Of a stretch of 36,236 nt of DNA, positions 8,185 through 16,426 are shown piece after piece. The DNA comes from Candidatus Methanoperedens sp. (GTDB lineage: Archaea; Halobacteriota; Methanosarcinia; Methanosarcinales; Methanoperedenaceae). The stretch spans positions 1-36,236 of the forward strand of contig JAUSDC010000190.1 in NCBI GenBank assembly GCA_030650845.1. Reading direction: 5' to 3'. A model generated the notes under the pieces. The model made no database searches. It was not told the DNA's origin and saw only the letters and a program-made list of their open reading frames with translations. The translations under genes and the position numbers were made by a program. Numbering within the stretch: position 1 is the stretch's first letter; every line of letters starts with the position of its first letter.

Positions 8185-9111
8185 TCATTTATTCTTCTGT
8201 CGTTGCAGTTTCTCTTTCCTGCTCTCGGTGAAATCTATTCCCACACCTGTAAGCCCGACGATCTTCCCAGCCTCATCTTTTAAAGCAGCTCCGGTCCAGT
8301 GATACGGTATTGGTTTCCCGTCTTTACTGATCAGGTCGGCATCCACACTGGCATAACCCCGTCCATTCGATGCCATTATGGCTTCAGCCATTTTCTGCCT
8401 GTCATTTTCAGCAATGAAATTAAAAACAGGTCTTCCCATGAGCTGATTTCCCAGAAGACCAGTGACCTCTGTAAGCCTGTTGTTCCACCTGATAAGATTG
8501 CCATCAAGGTTAATGGCATAGATTATGTCAGGGATGCACTCAATGATATTCTCAAGTTCATTCTGTGCTTTTGCCAGTTCCTCAAAAGCCCATCTGCGCT
8601 CATTGATCTCCTGTTCAAGCTGGATTATTTTCTCCTCAAGTTTACTGACGATGCGTTCGCTGTACTGTTTGAGGTATTCTTCCTCATTACTGATCAGGGG
8701 ATCAGCTAACTTTATCGATCCAGATTCATGCTCCCTTATAACTGATCCGATCTCTTCCAGCAGCTCTTTAAGTTCTGCTGGCTTTAAAATGAACTTTGAT
8801 GCTCCAAGTTTTGAAGCCAGTTCACTGTCCTTTTCACATACATAATTTGCGGTATAGAACATGAAAGGTATGTCCATGCTAAAGCTATTCTTTTTAAGTT
8901 CCCGAAGAAGAGTAAATCCGTCCATCTCTGGCATCATTATATCAGATATTATAATATCCGGTCTTGACGATTTTACATGCTGGAGAGCCATGATGCCATT
9001 GCATGCCTCCGAAACCTCGTAATCATTTGTTGAGAGAAGCTCTCTGAGCAACATTCTGTCGTTTTTATTATCATCAACTACCAGAATTTTTTTTATAGGT
9101 TTCTCTTTCAT
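8185..9111 (-). CDS. Response-regulator receiver plus PAS domain protein
   Basis: 308 residues. Residues 6-125 form a receiver domain: acidic pair DD (13-14), phospho-acceptor Asp57 in IIISDIMMPEMDG and conserved Lys in KPAEL. A coiled coil (about 155-190) leads to a PAS domain (ELENIIECIPDIIYAIN onward) with a PAC-like end (AGKIVGLTGVGIDFTESR). There is no kinase, DNA-binding or other output domain, so it probably passes a signal by protein contact. It is the last gene of the two-component cluster, 87 bases after the membrane kinase. Confidence 0.9.
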   Translation of the reverse strand: MKEKPIKKILVVDDNKNDRMLLRELLSTNDYEVSEACNGIMALQHVKSSRPDIIISDIMMPEMDGFTLLRELKKNSFSMDIPFMFYTANYVCEKDSELASKLGASKFILKPAELKELLEEIGSVIREHESGSIKLADPLISNEEEYLKQYSERIVSKLEEKIIQLEQEINERRWAFEELAKAQNELENIIECIPDIIYAINLDGNLIRWNNRLTEVTGLLGNQLMGRPVFNFIAENDRQKMAEAIMASNGRGYASVDADLISKDGKPIPYHWTGAALKDEAGKIVGLTGVGIDFTESRKEKLQRQKNK

Positions 9112-9198
9112 CTATACATTCTCCATCTAAAAGCAATATGTTATAACCAATATAATAATAATGTTTTCTTAGTTAAATATGTTTTGTATCAATGAAGC

Positions 9199-11148
9199 TC
9201 AGAATTCACCTGCCTTTATATCGGCCTTGACTCTGGCACAAACAGGTAACGTAAATGTAAATGTACTCCCTTCGCCGTATCTGCTCTCTACACGAATACT
9301 GCCCCCCATGAGTTCCACAAGTTTCTTTGAGACTACGAGCCCGAGTCCTGTACCACCGTATTTCCTTGTAGTCCCTGAATCCAGTTGTTCAAATGTCTTG
9401 AACAGCCGCCCAATATCTCTTTCCAGTATCCCGATCCCAGTGTCCGAAACAGAGAACTTTGCCATATCCCCTTCTTTTCTCGTTCTTATGGTGACAGTTC
9501 CTCCCTCTGGCTTGCTGAATTTAATTGCATTGCTAAGAAGGTTGGATAGAATATGTTTAAATTTCTGAGTATCAGTCTCTATTGTATCCAGTTGTGGATC
9601 AAGATCATTTTTCAGTATTATGTTTTTCTTCGCTGCGTTTTCTTTTAATGGAGAAAGTGTCTCATTGATAGTTCCATTTACTGACATTTTCTCAACCAAT
9701 ATTTCCATTTTTCCAGCTTCTACTCTACTCAGGTCAAGAATGCTGTCAACAAGACTGAGAAGATTTTTACCACCTGTAAGGATATTTTCCATATATCGCT
9801 TCTGTTTTTCATTCAATTCTCCATGCATATTACCATTCATGAGTTCCGAGAAACCCATGATTGCGTTCAAAGGAGTGCGAAGCTCGTGGCTCATTATAGC
9901 CAGAAACTCAGATTTTGCTTTGCTTGACAGGACAAGTCGCTCGTTTTCAAGGCGTATTTCTTCAGCCTTCCTACTCTCTTCTTCTGCCTTCTTGCGTTCA
10001 GTGATATCACGCAATATGAACGATAAACCAGTGATCTTCTTATTCTGATCTATTAACAGGGATGTTGTAAGACTGACATCTATTTTTCTGCCATCCTTAT
10101 TCAGGCGCACCATATCGATCCCGGCAATAGATTTACCTCCTAAAGTATCATGGATGATTTCTTCCCTCTTTTTTTGCAACTCAACTGGAACTATTATCTG
10201 TATGAGTTCCTTTCCCATCACCTCAGACGATGTCCATCCAAAAATCTTTTCAGCGCTGCGATTCCATGAAGTCACCTTATCATCAAGGTCTGTTGTTATA
10301 ATGGCATCATTCGCATTGTCGAACAGGAGACGGTATTTATCCTCTGCAGCTATTCGAAGCTTTTCTTCAGCAAGCCCGAGTTTTTCATAAGGTAATTCTA
10401 TGGACGATTTATACAGGGCAAGATAAATAAAGTAGAAGCCTGTGATTATCAGGAAGTGCCCTGAAAACTCATATGAGAAATATACCAGGTTACTGACAAT
10501 TATGATAATTAAGCCATTTATTAAAAATACGTGTTCATTCTCCCTTGTTTCTTTGAACTTTTCATAATACCTGTAACTTGCATATAAGAGAGCGGCTGTG
10601 ATCATAGACAACAAGAATATCATTTCATTTGAGTAATTGCCAAGCTCATAGGCTGTGAAAAGAGATTCATGATAAAGAATGGCTGTTACAAGGAAGAAAG
10701 AGGTAATAGCAATTCCGAATAAAAACAGGGAGCGTTTGTTGATCAATCCTGGAAGTGTATCTTTGTGGATATATACACTGGCAAGAAGTAATACAGCAAG
10801 AATGATCCGGGATTCAATAAAAAAAATCGCTGATTTATGAGATGAGTTGGAGGTAAAGAATTCCGGCATGAAGGGATATGAAAGCAGATGGAACAGGATA
10901 AGAAACCCGACGATAAAAAACGTCATTCCCAGAAAAAGAGAATAATTATCATTGCTTTTAGAATACGAATGCCATGTAATAACAACGATCGAAAAAGCCA
11001 CAAATACCGAAAAAAGCTCAGATATAATTTCAAGAGTTTCTTCGAAGGATCCTGGTATGTTCTTAGAAGTATCTATAACCTCTTCAAGGAAATATCCTGC
11101 AAGGAAAACAACCAACACTATTGCAAATAATTTTAAGGCACGGTTCAA
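9199..11148 (-). CDS. Membrane histidine kinase (MASE3-like sensor, PAS, HisKA, HATPase)
   Basis: 649 residues. The first about 250 form a multi-pass membrane sensor resembling the MASE3 module (several hydrophobic helices, and YHESLFTAYELGNYSNE between helices). A PAS domain follows (about 270-385), then a helical linker, HisKA with phospho-acceptor His in MSHELRTPLNAIMGFSEL, and an ATPase domain with DTGIGI and GGTGLGLVVSKKLVELMGG. It should autophosphorylate and signal to receiver proteins of this cluster. The start is TTG at 11148, supported by GGAG about 10 bases upstream; no ATG fits better. It begins 24 bases after the soluble kinase. Confidence 0.92.
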   Translation of the reverse strand: MNRALKLFAIVLVVFLAGYFLEEVIDTSKNIPGSFEETLEIISELFSVFVAFSIVVITWHSYSKSNDNYSLFLGMTFFIVGFLILFHLLSYPFMPEFFTSNSSHKSAIFFIESRIILAVLLLASVYIHKDTLPGLINKRSLFLFGIAITSFFLVTAILYHESLFTAYELGNYSNEMIFLLSMITAALLYASYRYYEKFKETRENEHVFLINGLIIIIVSNLVYFSYEFSGHFLIITGFYFIYLALYKSSIELPYEKLGLAEEKLRIAAEDKYRLLFDNANDAIITTDLDDKVTSWNRSAEKIFGWTSSEVMGKELIQIIVPVELQKKREEIIHDTLGGKSIAGIDMVRLNKDGRKIDVSLTTSLLIDQNKKITGLSFILRDITERKKAEEESRKAEEIRLENERLVLSSKAKSEFLAIMSHELRTPLNAIMGFSELMNGNMHGELNEKQKRYMENILTGGKNLLSLVDSILDLSRVEAGKMEILVEKMSVNGTINETLSPLKENAAKKNIILKNDLDPQLDTIETDTQKFKHILSNLLSNAIKFSKPEGGTVTIRTRKEGDMAKFSVSDTGIGILERDIGRLFKTFEQLDSGTTRKYGGTGLGLVVSKKLVELMGGSIRVESRYGEGSTFTFTLPVCARVKADIKAGEF

Positions 11149-11172
11149 ACTTCTCTATCTCCTTTCATATTT

Positions 11173-12369
11173 TTACTTCACATCCCCTAATTCCCTGGCT
11201 TGGATAGGAAGTGTGAATTTGAACGTTGTACCTTCACCGTATCTGCTCTCTACCAATATGATGCCTCCATGCAGTTCGGTCAGCTTCTTTGATATCGCAA
11301 GCCCAAGTCCAGTCCCCCCGTATTTCCGGGTGATATCGGGGTTGATCTGTTCGAATTCTTTGAAGAGCTTTCCCAGATCTTCTTCCTTTATTCCGATACC
11401 AGTATCACAAACCGATATTACTGCAATACTTCCCTCCTTTTTCGAGATCACTTTGACGGTTCCCCCTTCAGTTTTGCTGAATTTTATTGCGTTGTTAATG
11501 AGGTTGAACAGGATCTGTTTCATTCTCTGTTTATCTGCCTCGATAAAATCCAGTTCAGGGTCAAGTTCTTTTACCAGCTCCACGTTATTCTGTGAGGCTC
11601 TTTCTTTCAGCAAGGTCATTGTTTCGCTTATGACAACAGGAACTGATACCCTCTCAATTATTAGTTCGATCTTTCCTGCTTCAACCTTGGAGAGATCAAG
11701 AATATCGTTTATAAGATTGAGAAGGAATTTACTGCTTGTAAGGACATTTTCCACATAACGCTCCTGTTTATCAGTCAATTCTCCCCCAATTTTTTTCTTC
11801 ATCAATTCAGAGAAACCTATTATAGAATTAAGGGGTGTTCGCAGTTCATGGCTCATATTGGCTATGAACTCTGATTTTGATCTGTTCGCAATAACGAGTC
11901 TCTCATTTTCAATACATATCTCTTCAGCCTTTTTTCGTGCTGTTATGTCTGTAGATAGAACTGTAACAGCCACCACCTTCTTTGACTCGGGGTCCTTAAG
12001 TGGGGACAGGGAACGCAAGAACCATTTTCCCCTGTATTCATGTTCATGCTGCTCGGTCTTTCTTGTTTCGTAAACTCTTCGGATGCTCTGCTTAAAAATG
12101 TCAGTTTCTGTAGAAAAATGGCAGTCCCCATATCCGAGGCCGTGATAATTCCCAATGCCCAGACGTGCCATATGCTTAGGATTAACGTAGAGATAATTAC
12201 AGTCCCAATCTACTATATATATGGAGTCATCTGTAGATTCAACGAATGAACGGTATTTTTCTTCAGACTTCTTCAGATCTTGCTCGATCTTTTTACACTC
12301 AGATATTTCCTGCTTTAGCTTCCGGTTAATTGCTTCAAGTTCAGAAATTTCGTTTTTCTCGCGCAGCAT
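11173..12369 (-). CDS. Soluble PAS histidine kinase
   Basis: 398 residues without membrane segments. A coiled coil (about 5-45) precedes a PAS domain (KYRSFVESTDDSIYIVDWDC onward, about 45-150), HisKA with the His in NMSHELRTPLNSIIGFSEL, and a HATPase domain with DTGIGIKEEDLG and GGTGLGLAISKKLTELHGG. The kinase core closely resembles that of the membrane kinase next door, suggesting duplication. It lies 20 bases after the second response regulator. The PAS ligand is unknown. Confidence 0.92.
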   Translation of the reverse strand: MLREKNEISELEAINRKLKQEISECKKIEQDLKKSEEKYRSFVESTDDSIYIVDWDCNYLYVNPKHMARLGIGNYHGLGYGDCHFSTETDIFKQSIRRVYETRKTEQHEHEYRGKWFLRSLSPLKDPESKKVVAVTVLSTDITARKKAEEICIENERLVIANRSKSEFIANMSHELRTPLNSIIGFSELMKKKIGGELTDKQERYVENVLTSSKFLLNLINDILDLSKVEAGKIELIIERVSVPVVISETMTLLKERASQNNVELVKELDPELDFIEADKQRMKQILFNLINNAIKFSKTEGGTVKVISKKEGSIAVISVCDTGIGIKEEDLGKLFKEFEQINPDITRKYGGTGLGLAISKKLTELHGGIILVESRYGEGTTFKFTLPIQARELGDVK

Positions 12370-12389
12370 AATAATATAACAACTCCTGG

Positions 12390-12755
12390 TTATTTATGAA
12401 TGAGTTTATTTATTATCTCAATAAAATAATTAACATCGATTGGCTTGGAAATATAATCATCAAAACCCGCAGCAATAAACCGTTCCCGATCTCCTTTCAT
12501 GGCATATGATGTCAGAGCTAAAATAGGTATATTTTTATGTCTCCTTTTAATGATCTTTGTTGCATCAACGCCATCCATGCCAGGGAGTTCGATATCCATA
12601 AGTATAAGGTCATAGGTTTCTTTTTCAACCATAGCCACTGCTTCTTCCCCATTGACAGCTTCATCAGCACTAATTCCATTGGATGTAAGTATTTCCAATA
12701 CCAGCTCCATATTTATTGGATTATCTTCTACTATCAGTGCTTTTTTTGGTTTCAT
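12390..12755 (-). CDS. Single-domain response regulator (second of tandem pair)
   Basis: 121 residues, a receiver domain only: VEDNPINMELVLEIL at the N-terminus, phospho-acceptor Asp54 in DLILMDIELPGMDG, switch Thr in LTSYAMKGDRERF and Lys in SKPIDV. Its start overlaps the stop of the preceding regulator by four bases. The two are clear tandem paralogues, nearly identical around MDIELPGMDG and ALTSYAMKGDR. The N-terminal EDNPxNMELV form is typical of receivers that exchange phosphate with hybrid kinases. Confidence 0.93.
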   Translation of the reverse strand: MKPKKALIVEDNPINMELVLEILTSNGISADEAVNGEEAVAMVEKETYDLILMDIELPGMDGVDATKIIKRRHKNIPILALTSYAMKGDRERFIAAGFDDYISKPIDVNYFIEIINKLIHK

Positions 12756-13108
12756 GCCTTATATTTATCCAATCTGTTGAGAAAGTCAGTTATATCCAGT
12801 GGTTTTGGTAAATATTCTTCAAATCCTGCTGCAAGAAAACGATCCCTATCTCCTTTCATTGCATATGAGGTCAGGGCTATAACTGGTGTTTTTTTATTTT
12901 TTGCCTTTAAGATTCTAGTAACTTCAACACCATCCATCCCGGGTAGTTCAATATCCATGAGGATCAGGTCATAATTTTCAACTTCTGCTTTCCTTAAAGC
13001 ATCTTCTCCATTGACAGCTTCATGAACCGTAAAGTTTCGAGCTTGAAGTATCTCGATCACAAGTTCCATGTTCAAAGGATTATCCTCTACTACCAGTACT
13101 TTCACCAT
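12752..13108 (-). CDS. Single-domain response regulator (first of tandem pair)
   Basis: 118 residues, a receiver domain with VVEDNPLNMELVIEIL, phospho-acceptor Asp52 in LILMDIELPGMDG, ALTSYAMKGDRDRF and PKPLDI. It is the first gene of a minus-strand cluster continuing to 8185: two receivers, soluble kinase, membrane kinase, receiver-PAS. With no DNA-binding output it may serve as a phosphate shuttle or sink. Its start lies 3 bases from a 20-bp repeat (13112-13131) that recurs at the start of the divergent membrane gene. Confidence 0.93.
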   Translation of the reverse strand: MVKVLVVEDNPLNMELVIEILQARNFTVHEAVNGEDALRKAEVENYDLILMDIELPGMDGVEVTRILKAKNKKTPVIALTSYAMKGDRDRFLAAGFEEYLPKPLDITDFLNRLDKYKA

Positions 13109-13111
13109 AAT

Positions 13112-13208
13112 TTATTATGATTATAATTATGTAAACTGGACTATTTATAGTTGCCTTTACAAAAGACTTATTTAGCTTGAACAAAGTATTATTATGATTA
13201 TAATCATG
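13112..13208. promoter_or_regulatory. 20-bp repeat pair in the divergent promoter region, one with a perfect palindrome
   Basis: The 20-mer ttattatgattataattatg (13112-13131) recurs at 13189-13208 with one change (19/20). The second copy contains a perfect 14-bp palindrome ATGATTATAATCAT (13194-13207). The copies lie beside the start codons of the divergent response-regulator and membrane-protein genes, 77 bases apart. They may be operator sites or duplicated promoter sequence. AT-richness lowers the significance. Confidence 0.55.
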
Positions 13209-13961
13209 GTATATTTTGAAGGAAACCTATTGATCGATCAGATCCAGGATCAGCACCATTTCATGAGAGAACAGCTGGTCCACAACTATGCCGGGTTACT
13301 GTTGGTCCTGGCAAGCATCATAGGCGTATTGATCATTTACAAAAATTTCAGGGGGAGTAAAATTGCCTGGCCTTCTATTATGGCAGGAATGGTCGCCGCC
13401 GGGTTTATCGGCCTTGGCGATTCAATAGAGCATTTACTTCCAGGTATCAGCCCTGTGCCCCATGAAACTTTGCATTACCTCCATATGATAGGTGGACCTG
13501 TGTCTGTATTCCTTCTGTACATGGGTCTAAGAGAATATACAGCTACGACTGAAGTCAAACCATTCTCTGGATCTAAACTTATCCTGATATTACTTTTGAC
13601 AATATTGATACCTTTTGGCCTTGCTACACAGGCAAACCAGAGATGGGACCCAGACATCGAAGGCCCGTTCCTGATAGTGACATCAATTCCAACGATTATA
13701 ATCGCTCTGTTATTATTATTAAAAGCAAAGTCGGCATTCGAAGAACATTCCACCGTAGTCCTTAATATCTCTTTTGTGGCCGTAGCTGCCACGCTGTTGA
13801 CAATTTCCTTGCTGGTCGGCAGGATGGGTGACACTACTTTACTCAATAATGCAGACCTGTATGTTAACGGTCATGCAATTGCGGACTTAATGCATGCTGT
13901 CACCGCAACAACTCTGTTGATTTTCGGAATAAGCACAGAGGGACTTGTCCGTTCTATGTAA
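13206..13961 (+). CDS. Seven-TM integral membrane protein upstream of a multiheme cytochrome
   Basis: About 251 residues with seven hydrophobic helices by eye (for example YAGLLLVLASIIGVLIIY and AIADLMHAVTATTLLIF). Histidines cluster at or near membrane boundaries: DQHHF and LVHN at the N-terminus, EHLLPG, HETLHYLHM, NGHAIADLMH. They could bind heme b or metal, but no known family is recognised. ATG 13206 is chosen; an in-frame ATG at 13194 is also possible and lies inside a palindrome. The nine-heme cytochrome starts 42 bases after the stop, so they are probably co-transcribed and may form a membrane-to-surface electron path. That role is inference. Confidence 0.75.
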   Translation: MVYFEGNLLIDQIQDQHHFMREQLVHNYAGLLLVLASIIGVLIIYKNFRGSKIAWPSIMAGMVAAGFIGLGDSIEHLLPGISPVPHETLHYLHMIGGPVSVFLLYMGLREYTATTEVKPFSGSKLILILLLTILIPFGLATQANQRWDPDIEGPFLIVTSIPTIIIALLLLLKAKSAFEEHSTVVLNISFVAVAATLLTISLLVGRMGDTTLLNNADLYVNGHAIADLMHAVTATTLLIFGISTEGLVRSM

Positions 13962-14003
13962 AATGATCGTAAATAAAAGGATACTAAAAAAGAGACTGAC
14001 ATA

Positions 14004-15347
14004 ATGTGGCGAAAAAGAGATAAAATACTGATTCTTGCCGGATTATCCTTTATCCTGGTAATCCTATTTTCTGTTCCTGCATTGGCTATAGGTTCACAGG
14101 ATGATGGTGGAAATTACATAGGTCCCGATGGATGCAAATATTGTCATCCTGTGAATTTCAATGAATGGATGCAGACAAACCATTCCAGGGCTTTCAATAC
14201 CCTGGTGGAAGTCGGGCAGGATAAGAACGAAGACTGTATCCCCTGCCATGTTACAGGATACAACAAAGAAACAAAGACGTATAAGTTCAAAGACATAACC
14301 TGTGAGGAATGCCATAATTCTGGGGATCTTTCAGCAAATATCGCACAACGGGTCACTAAGATCATTTATTCACAGGAAAATAGATCTTCGCAAGATCTCC
14401 AGAACATCCTTGACAGAATGAATTTGACAACAAAAAGCATGGTCGTAAATCTAAGTGCCAGTATGTGCGGCAGGTGTCACCAGGGAGAGCATTATCCAAC
14501 TTATGAGGAGTGGAATATATCCGGGCATGCCAGGGCTCTTGCAACTGTCAAGAATGACACACGTGCGCAAGACTCATGTTTGAAATGCCATTCAGTAGAA
14601 TGGATAACTGCCGGGGAGCATCAAAAACCTACATTGGATCAGGTCACACTTGGTCTTACCTGCGAGGCATGCCATAATGTGCATGATTCTAAGAACGGTA
14701 AAATGCTCAGGGCACCAAAGAAAAAACTTTGTGAGTCGTGTCATAACATGGATGGGGAAAAACCTGGAAGTCCTGCCTTTCATCCCGGTTTTGAGATGAG
14801 GCAAAGTGTCGGTGGTGTTGATACAGATCCCTATTTCTATCAGCCCAGTGCAGGTTGCGAAGACTGCCACCGTTATTCAAGGCAGTTTAACGAGAGCATG
14901 AAATTAGAGGCGATCACAGGTCATACCTTTAAAATAGACTTCAGGGTTTGCCTGGAATGCCATGATGGATATCCTTCAGCAGAAGAAGCAGAGAAATTCG
15001 TCCGAAAACACCAGGAAAATGTTATGGACCATTATAACAGGACATTGATAAAGGTCAATGATGCAGCCAGATATTCAGCTACGATAAGTGGCCCTGAACG
15101 TGAAGTCTACGACCGTGTGTTAAACGAAGCACGGTTCAATATGAAGTTTGTGGAAGCAGACAGGAGCAAAGGAGAACATAACCCCGGGTATGCTGAAGAA
15201 TTGATAAAAAAGGCTGAGGTCAAAGCTGATAATATTCTCAAAGGCAAACCGGGAGCGGCGGTGGACATGCCTGGATTTGACCTAATATCCGGGATCATGA
15301 CACTGCTGCTTGCAATCCTTGCTGTTACAATAAAAAATAAGAAATAA
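14004..15347 (+). CDS. Nine-heme c-type cytochrome with PGF-type C-terminal anchor signal
   Basis: 447 residues. A signal peptide (1-28, cleavage near ALA) is followed by nine CxxCH heme sites at residues 44, 78, 100, 155, 192, 220, 243, 285 and 316. The opening GCKYCHPVNFNEWMQTNHS resembles the cytochrome c554-like multiheme fold. A helical region without hemes (about 335-415) precedes PGF (423-425), a hydrophobic helix and the basic end KNKK, the layout of PGF-CTERM signals handled by archaeosortase. It is therefore predicted on the outer face of the membrane, lipid-anchored after processing. It likely carries extracellular or interface electron transfer, with the 7-TM protein as possible partner. 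Confidence 0.93.
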   Translation: MWRKRDKILILAGLSFILVILFSVPALAIGSQDDGGNYIGPDGCKYCHPVNFNEWMQTNHSRAFNTLVEVGQDKNEDCIPCHVTGYNKETKTYKFKDITCEECHNSGDLSANIAQRVTKIIYSQENRSSQDLQNILDRMNLTTKSMVVNLSASMCGRCHQGEHYPTYEEWNISGHARALATVKNDTRAQDSCLKCHSVEWITAGEHQKPTLDQVTLGLTCEACHNVHDSKNGKMLRAPKKKLCESCHNMDGEKPGSPAFHPGFEMRQSVGGVDTDPYFYQPSAGCEDCHRYSRQFNESMKLEAITGHTFKIDFRVCLECHDGYPSAEEAEKFVRKHQENVMDHYNRTLIKVNDAARYSATISGPEREVYDRVLNEARFNMKFVEADRSKGEHNPGYAEELIKKAEVKADNILKGKPGAAVDMPGFDLISGIMTLLLAILAVTIKNKK

Positions 15348-15370
15348 GAAGGAGATAAACTGAAAAATAT

Positions 15371-15410
15371 GCGATGCTGCATGAGGGTGCGGCATCGCTC
15401 ACTATTTTTT
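15371..15410 (+). terminator. Intrinsic-type terminator after the cytochrome gene
   Basis: GCGATGCTGC (15371-15380) pairs with GCGGCATCGC (15389-15398) around an 8-base loop, with one G-U pair, and six T follow at 15405-15410. It lies 24 bases after the cytochrome stop and just reaches the stop codon of the convergent thiolation gene. Confidence 0.75.
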
Positions 15411-16302
15411 ATGTTCTTCCAAGCAGTCTGCAGGTCTTGCAAATATCATCACTCCCGGGTTCACCGCATATCCTGCATACTGATATCTGATTATCAGGAG
15501 AACGAAGCGCTTCTGAGATAATTTCAGACCCTCCAAGGAGGGAGTATTTCGTACCTGGATGTTTTACCTCATAATTGTTGATAATCTCTCGTATCTCATT
15601 TCGCAGGGCCTGCCCCGCGTAGGGGCATTCGTCAATGCTTACGGGCAGGTCGTTTAAGAATCCATACAGAGCGACCTCTTTTTCCGGGATGCTTCGAAGC
15701 GGTTTTATCCTCATTACAAGACCTGGCTGATTTGCATCTGGAAGCATTCGTTTTAATCGGTCAATGTCGCCGCGCAGATAGTTCATGAGAATGGTTTGCG
15801 ATTCATCGTCAAGGTTATGACCAATTGCAAGTTTATCTGCGCCTAGCTCCCTTGCGGTCTTATTTAGCAGATTTTTGCGAAGCACACCGCAAAGGGTACA
15901 TGCCGCATGTTCTTTTCTCGTAATAAGCTCATCAAGAGTGACGCCAAATCCTTCCCTGAACGAACGTATTGTGTGCTGGATGCCAAGGTCGCCTGTCAGC
16001 TTCACTGCATTTTCAAGCGTATGTTCTCTGTATCCATTTATCCCCTCATCGATCGTGATCGCAGAAAGTTCCAGGTCTTTTCTATCCTGGAATATCTTAT
16101 GCAGAACATAAAGAAGAACGATGCTGTCCTTCCCGCCGCTTAACGCAACTGCTATCCTGTCCCCCTTTTGCACCATCTTGAATTTACGGATATCGCGCTT
16201 TATCTTTCTTTCGACATCTTCGATGAAATGGAGTTTACAGAGGTGAGCATTTGAATATTTCTGGTAAATGACCGCGCTTTTGTTGCATCGCTGACATTTC
16301 AT
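15409..16302 (-). CDS. TtuA/Ncs6-family tRNA 2-thiolation enzyme
   Basis: 297 residues. An N-terminal zinc ribbon (CQRCNKSAVIYQ ... CKLHF) is followed by the PP-loop ATP-binding motif ALSGGKDSIVLL (about 53-64), a CTLCGVLR pair (about residue 136), GHNLDDESQTILMNYLRGD, DECPYAG with the third cluster Cys, and a C-terminal zinc ribbon (CRICGEPGSDDICKTC). The three central Cys fit the iron-sulfur cluster of this family. It adenylates a tRNA uridine and inserts sulfur; whether the target is U54 (TtuA-like) or wobble U34 (NcsA/CTU1-like) cannot be decided here. It is monocistronic, with a probable AT-rich promoter near 16330-16345. Confidence 0.92.
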   Translation of the reverse strand: MKCQRCNKSAVIYQKYSNAHLCKLHFIEDVERKIKRDIRKFKMVQKGDRIAVALSGGKDSIVLLYVLHKIFQDRKDLELSAITIDEGINGYREHTLENAVKLTGDLGIQHTIRSFREGFGVTLDELITRKEHAACTLCGVLRKNLLNKTARELGADKLAIGHNLDDESQTILMNYLRGDIDRLKRMLPDANQPGLVMRIKPLRSIPEKEVALYGFLNDLPVSIDECPYAGQALRNEIREIINNYEVKHPGTKYSLLGGSEIISEALRSPDNQISVCRICGEPGSDDICKTCRLLGRT

Positions 16303-16426
16303 GTACCCGTGCTAAGATGTTCAGCTTTTATTAATAATGTGCTAAAAATACGATATATCCTGGAATAACCGAAAAATAAAAAAAGGTGGAAAAGTTGTTA
16401 CTTTTCCATACATACTTTACAGAGGT

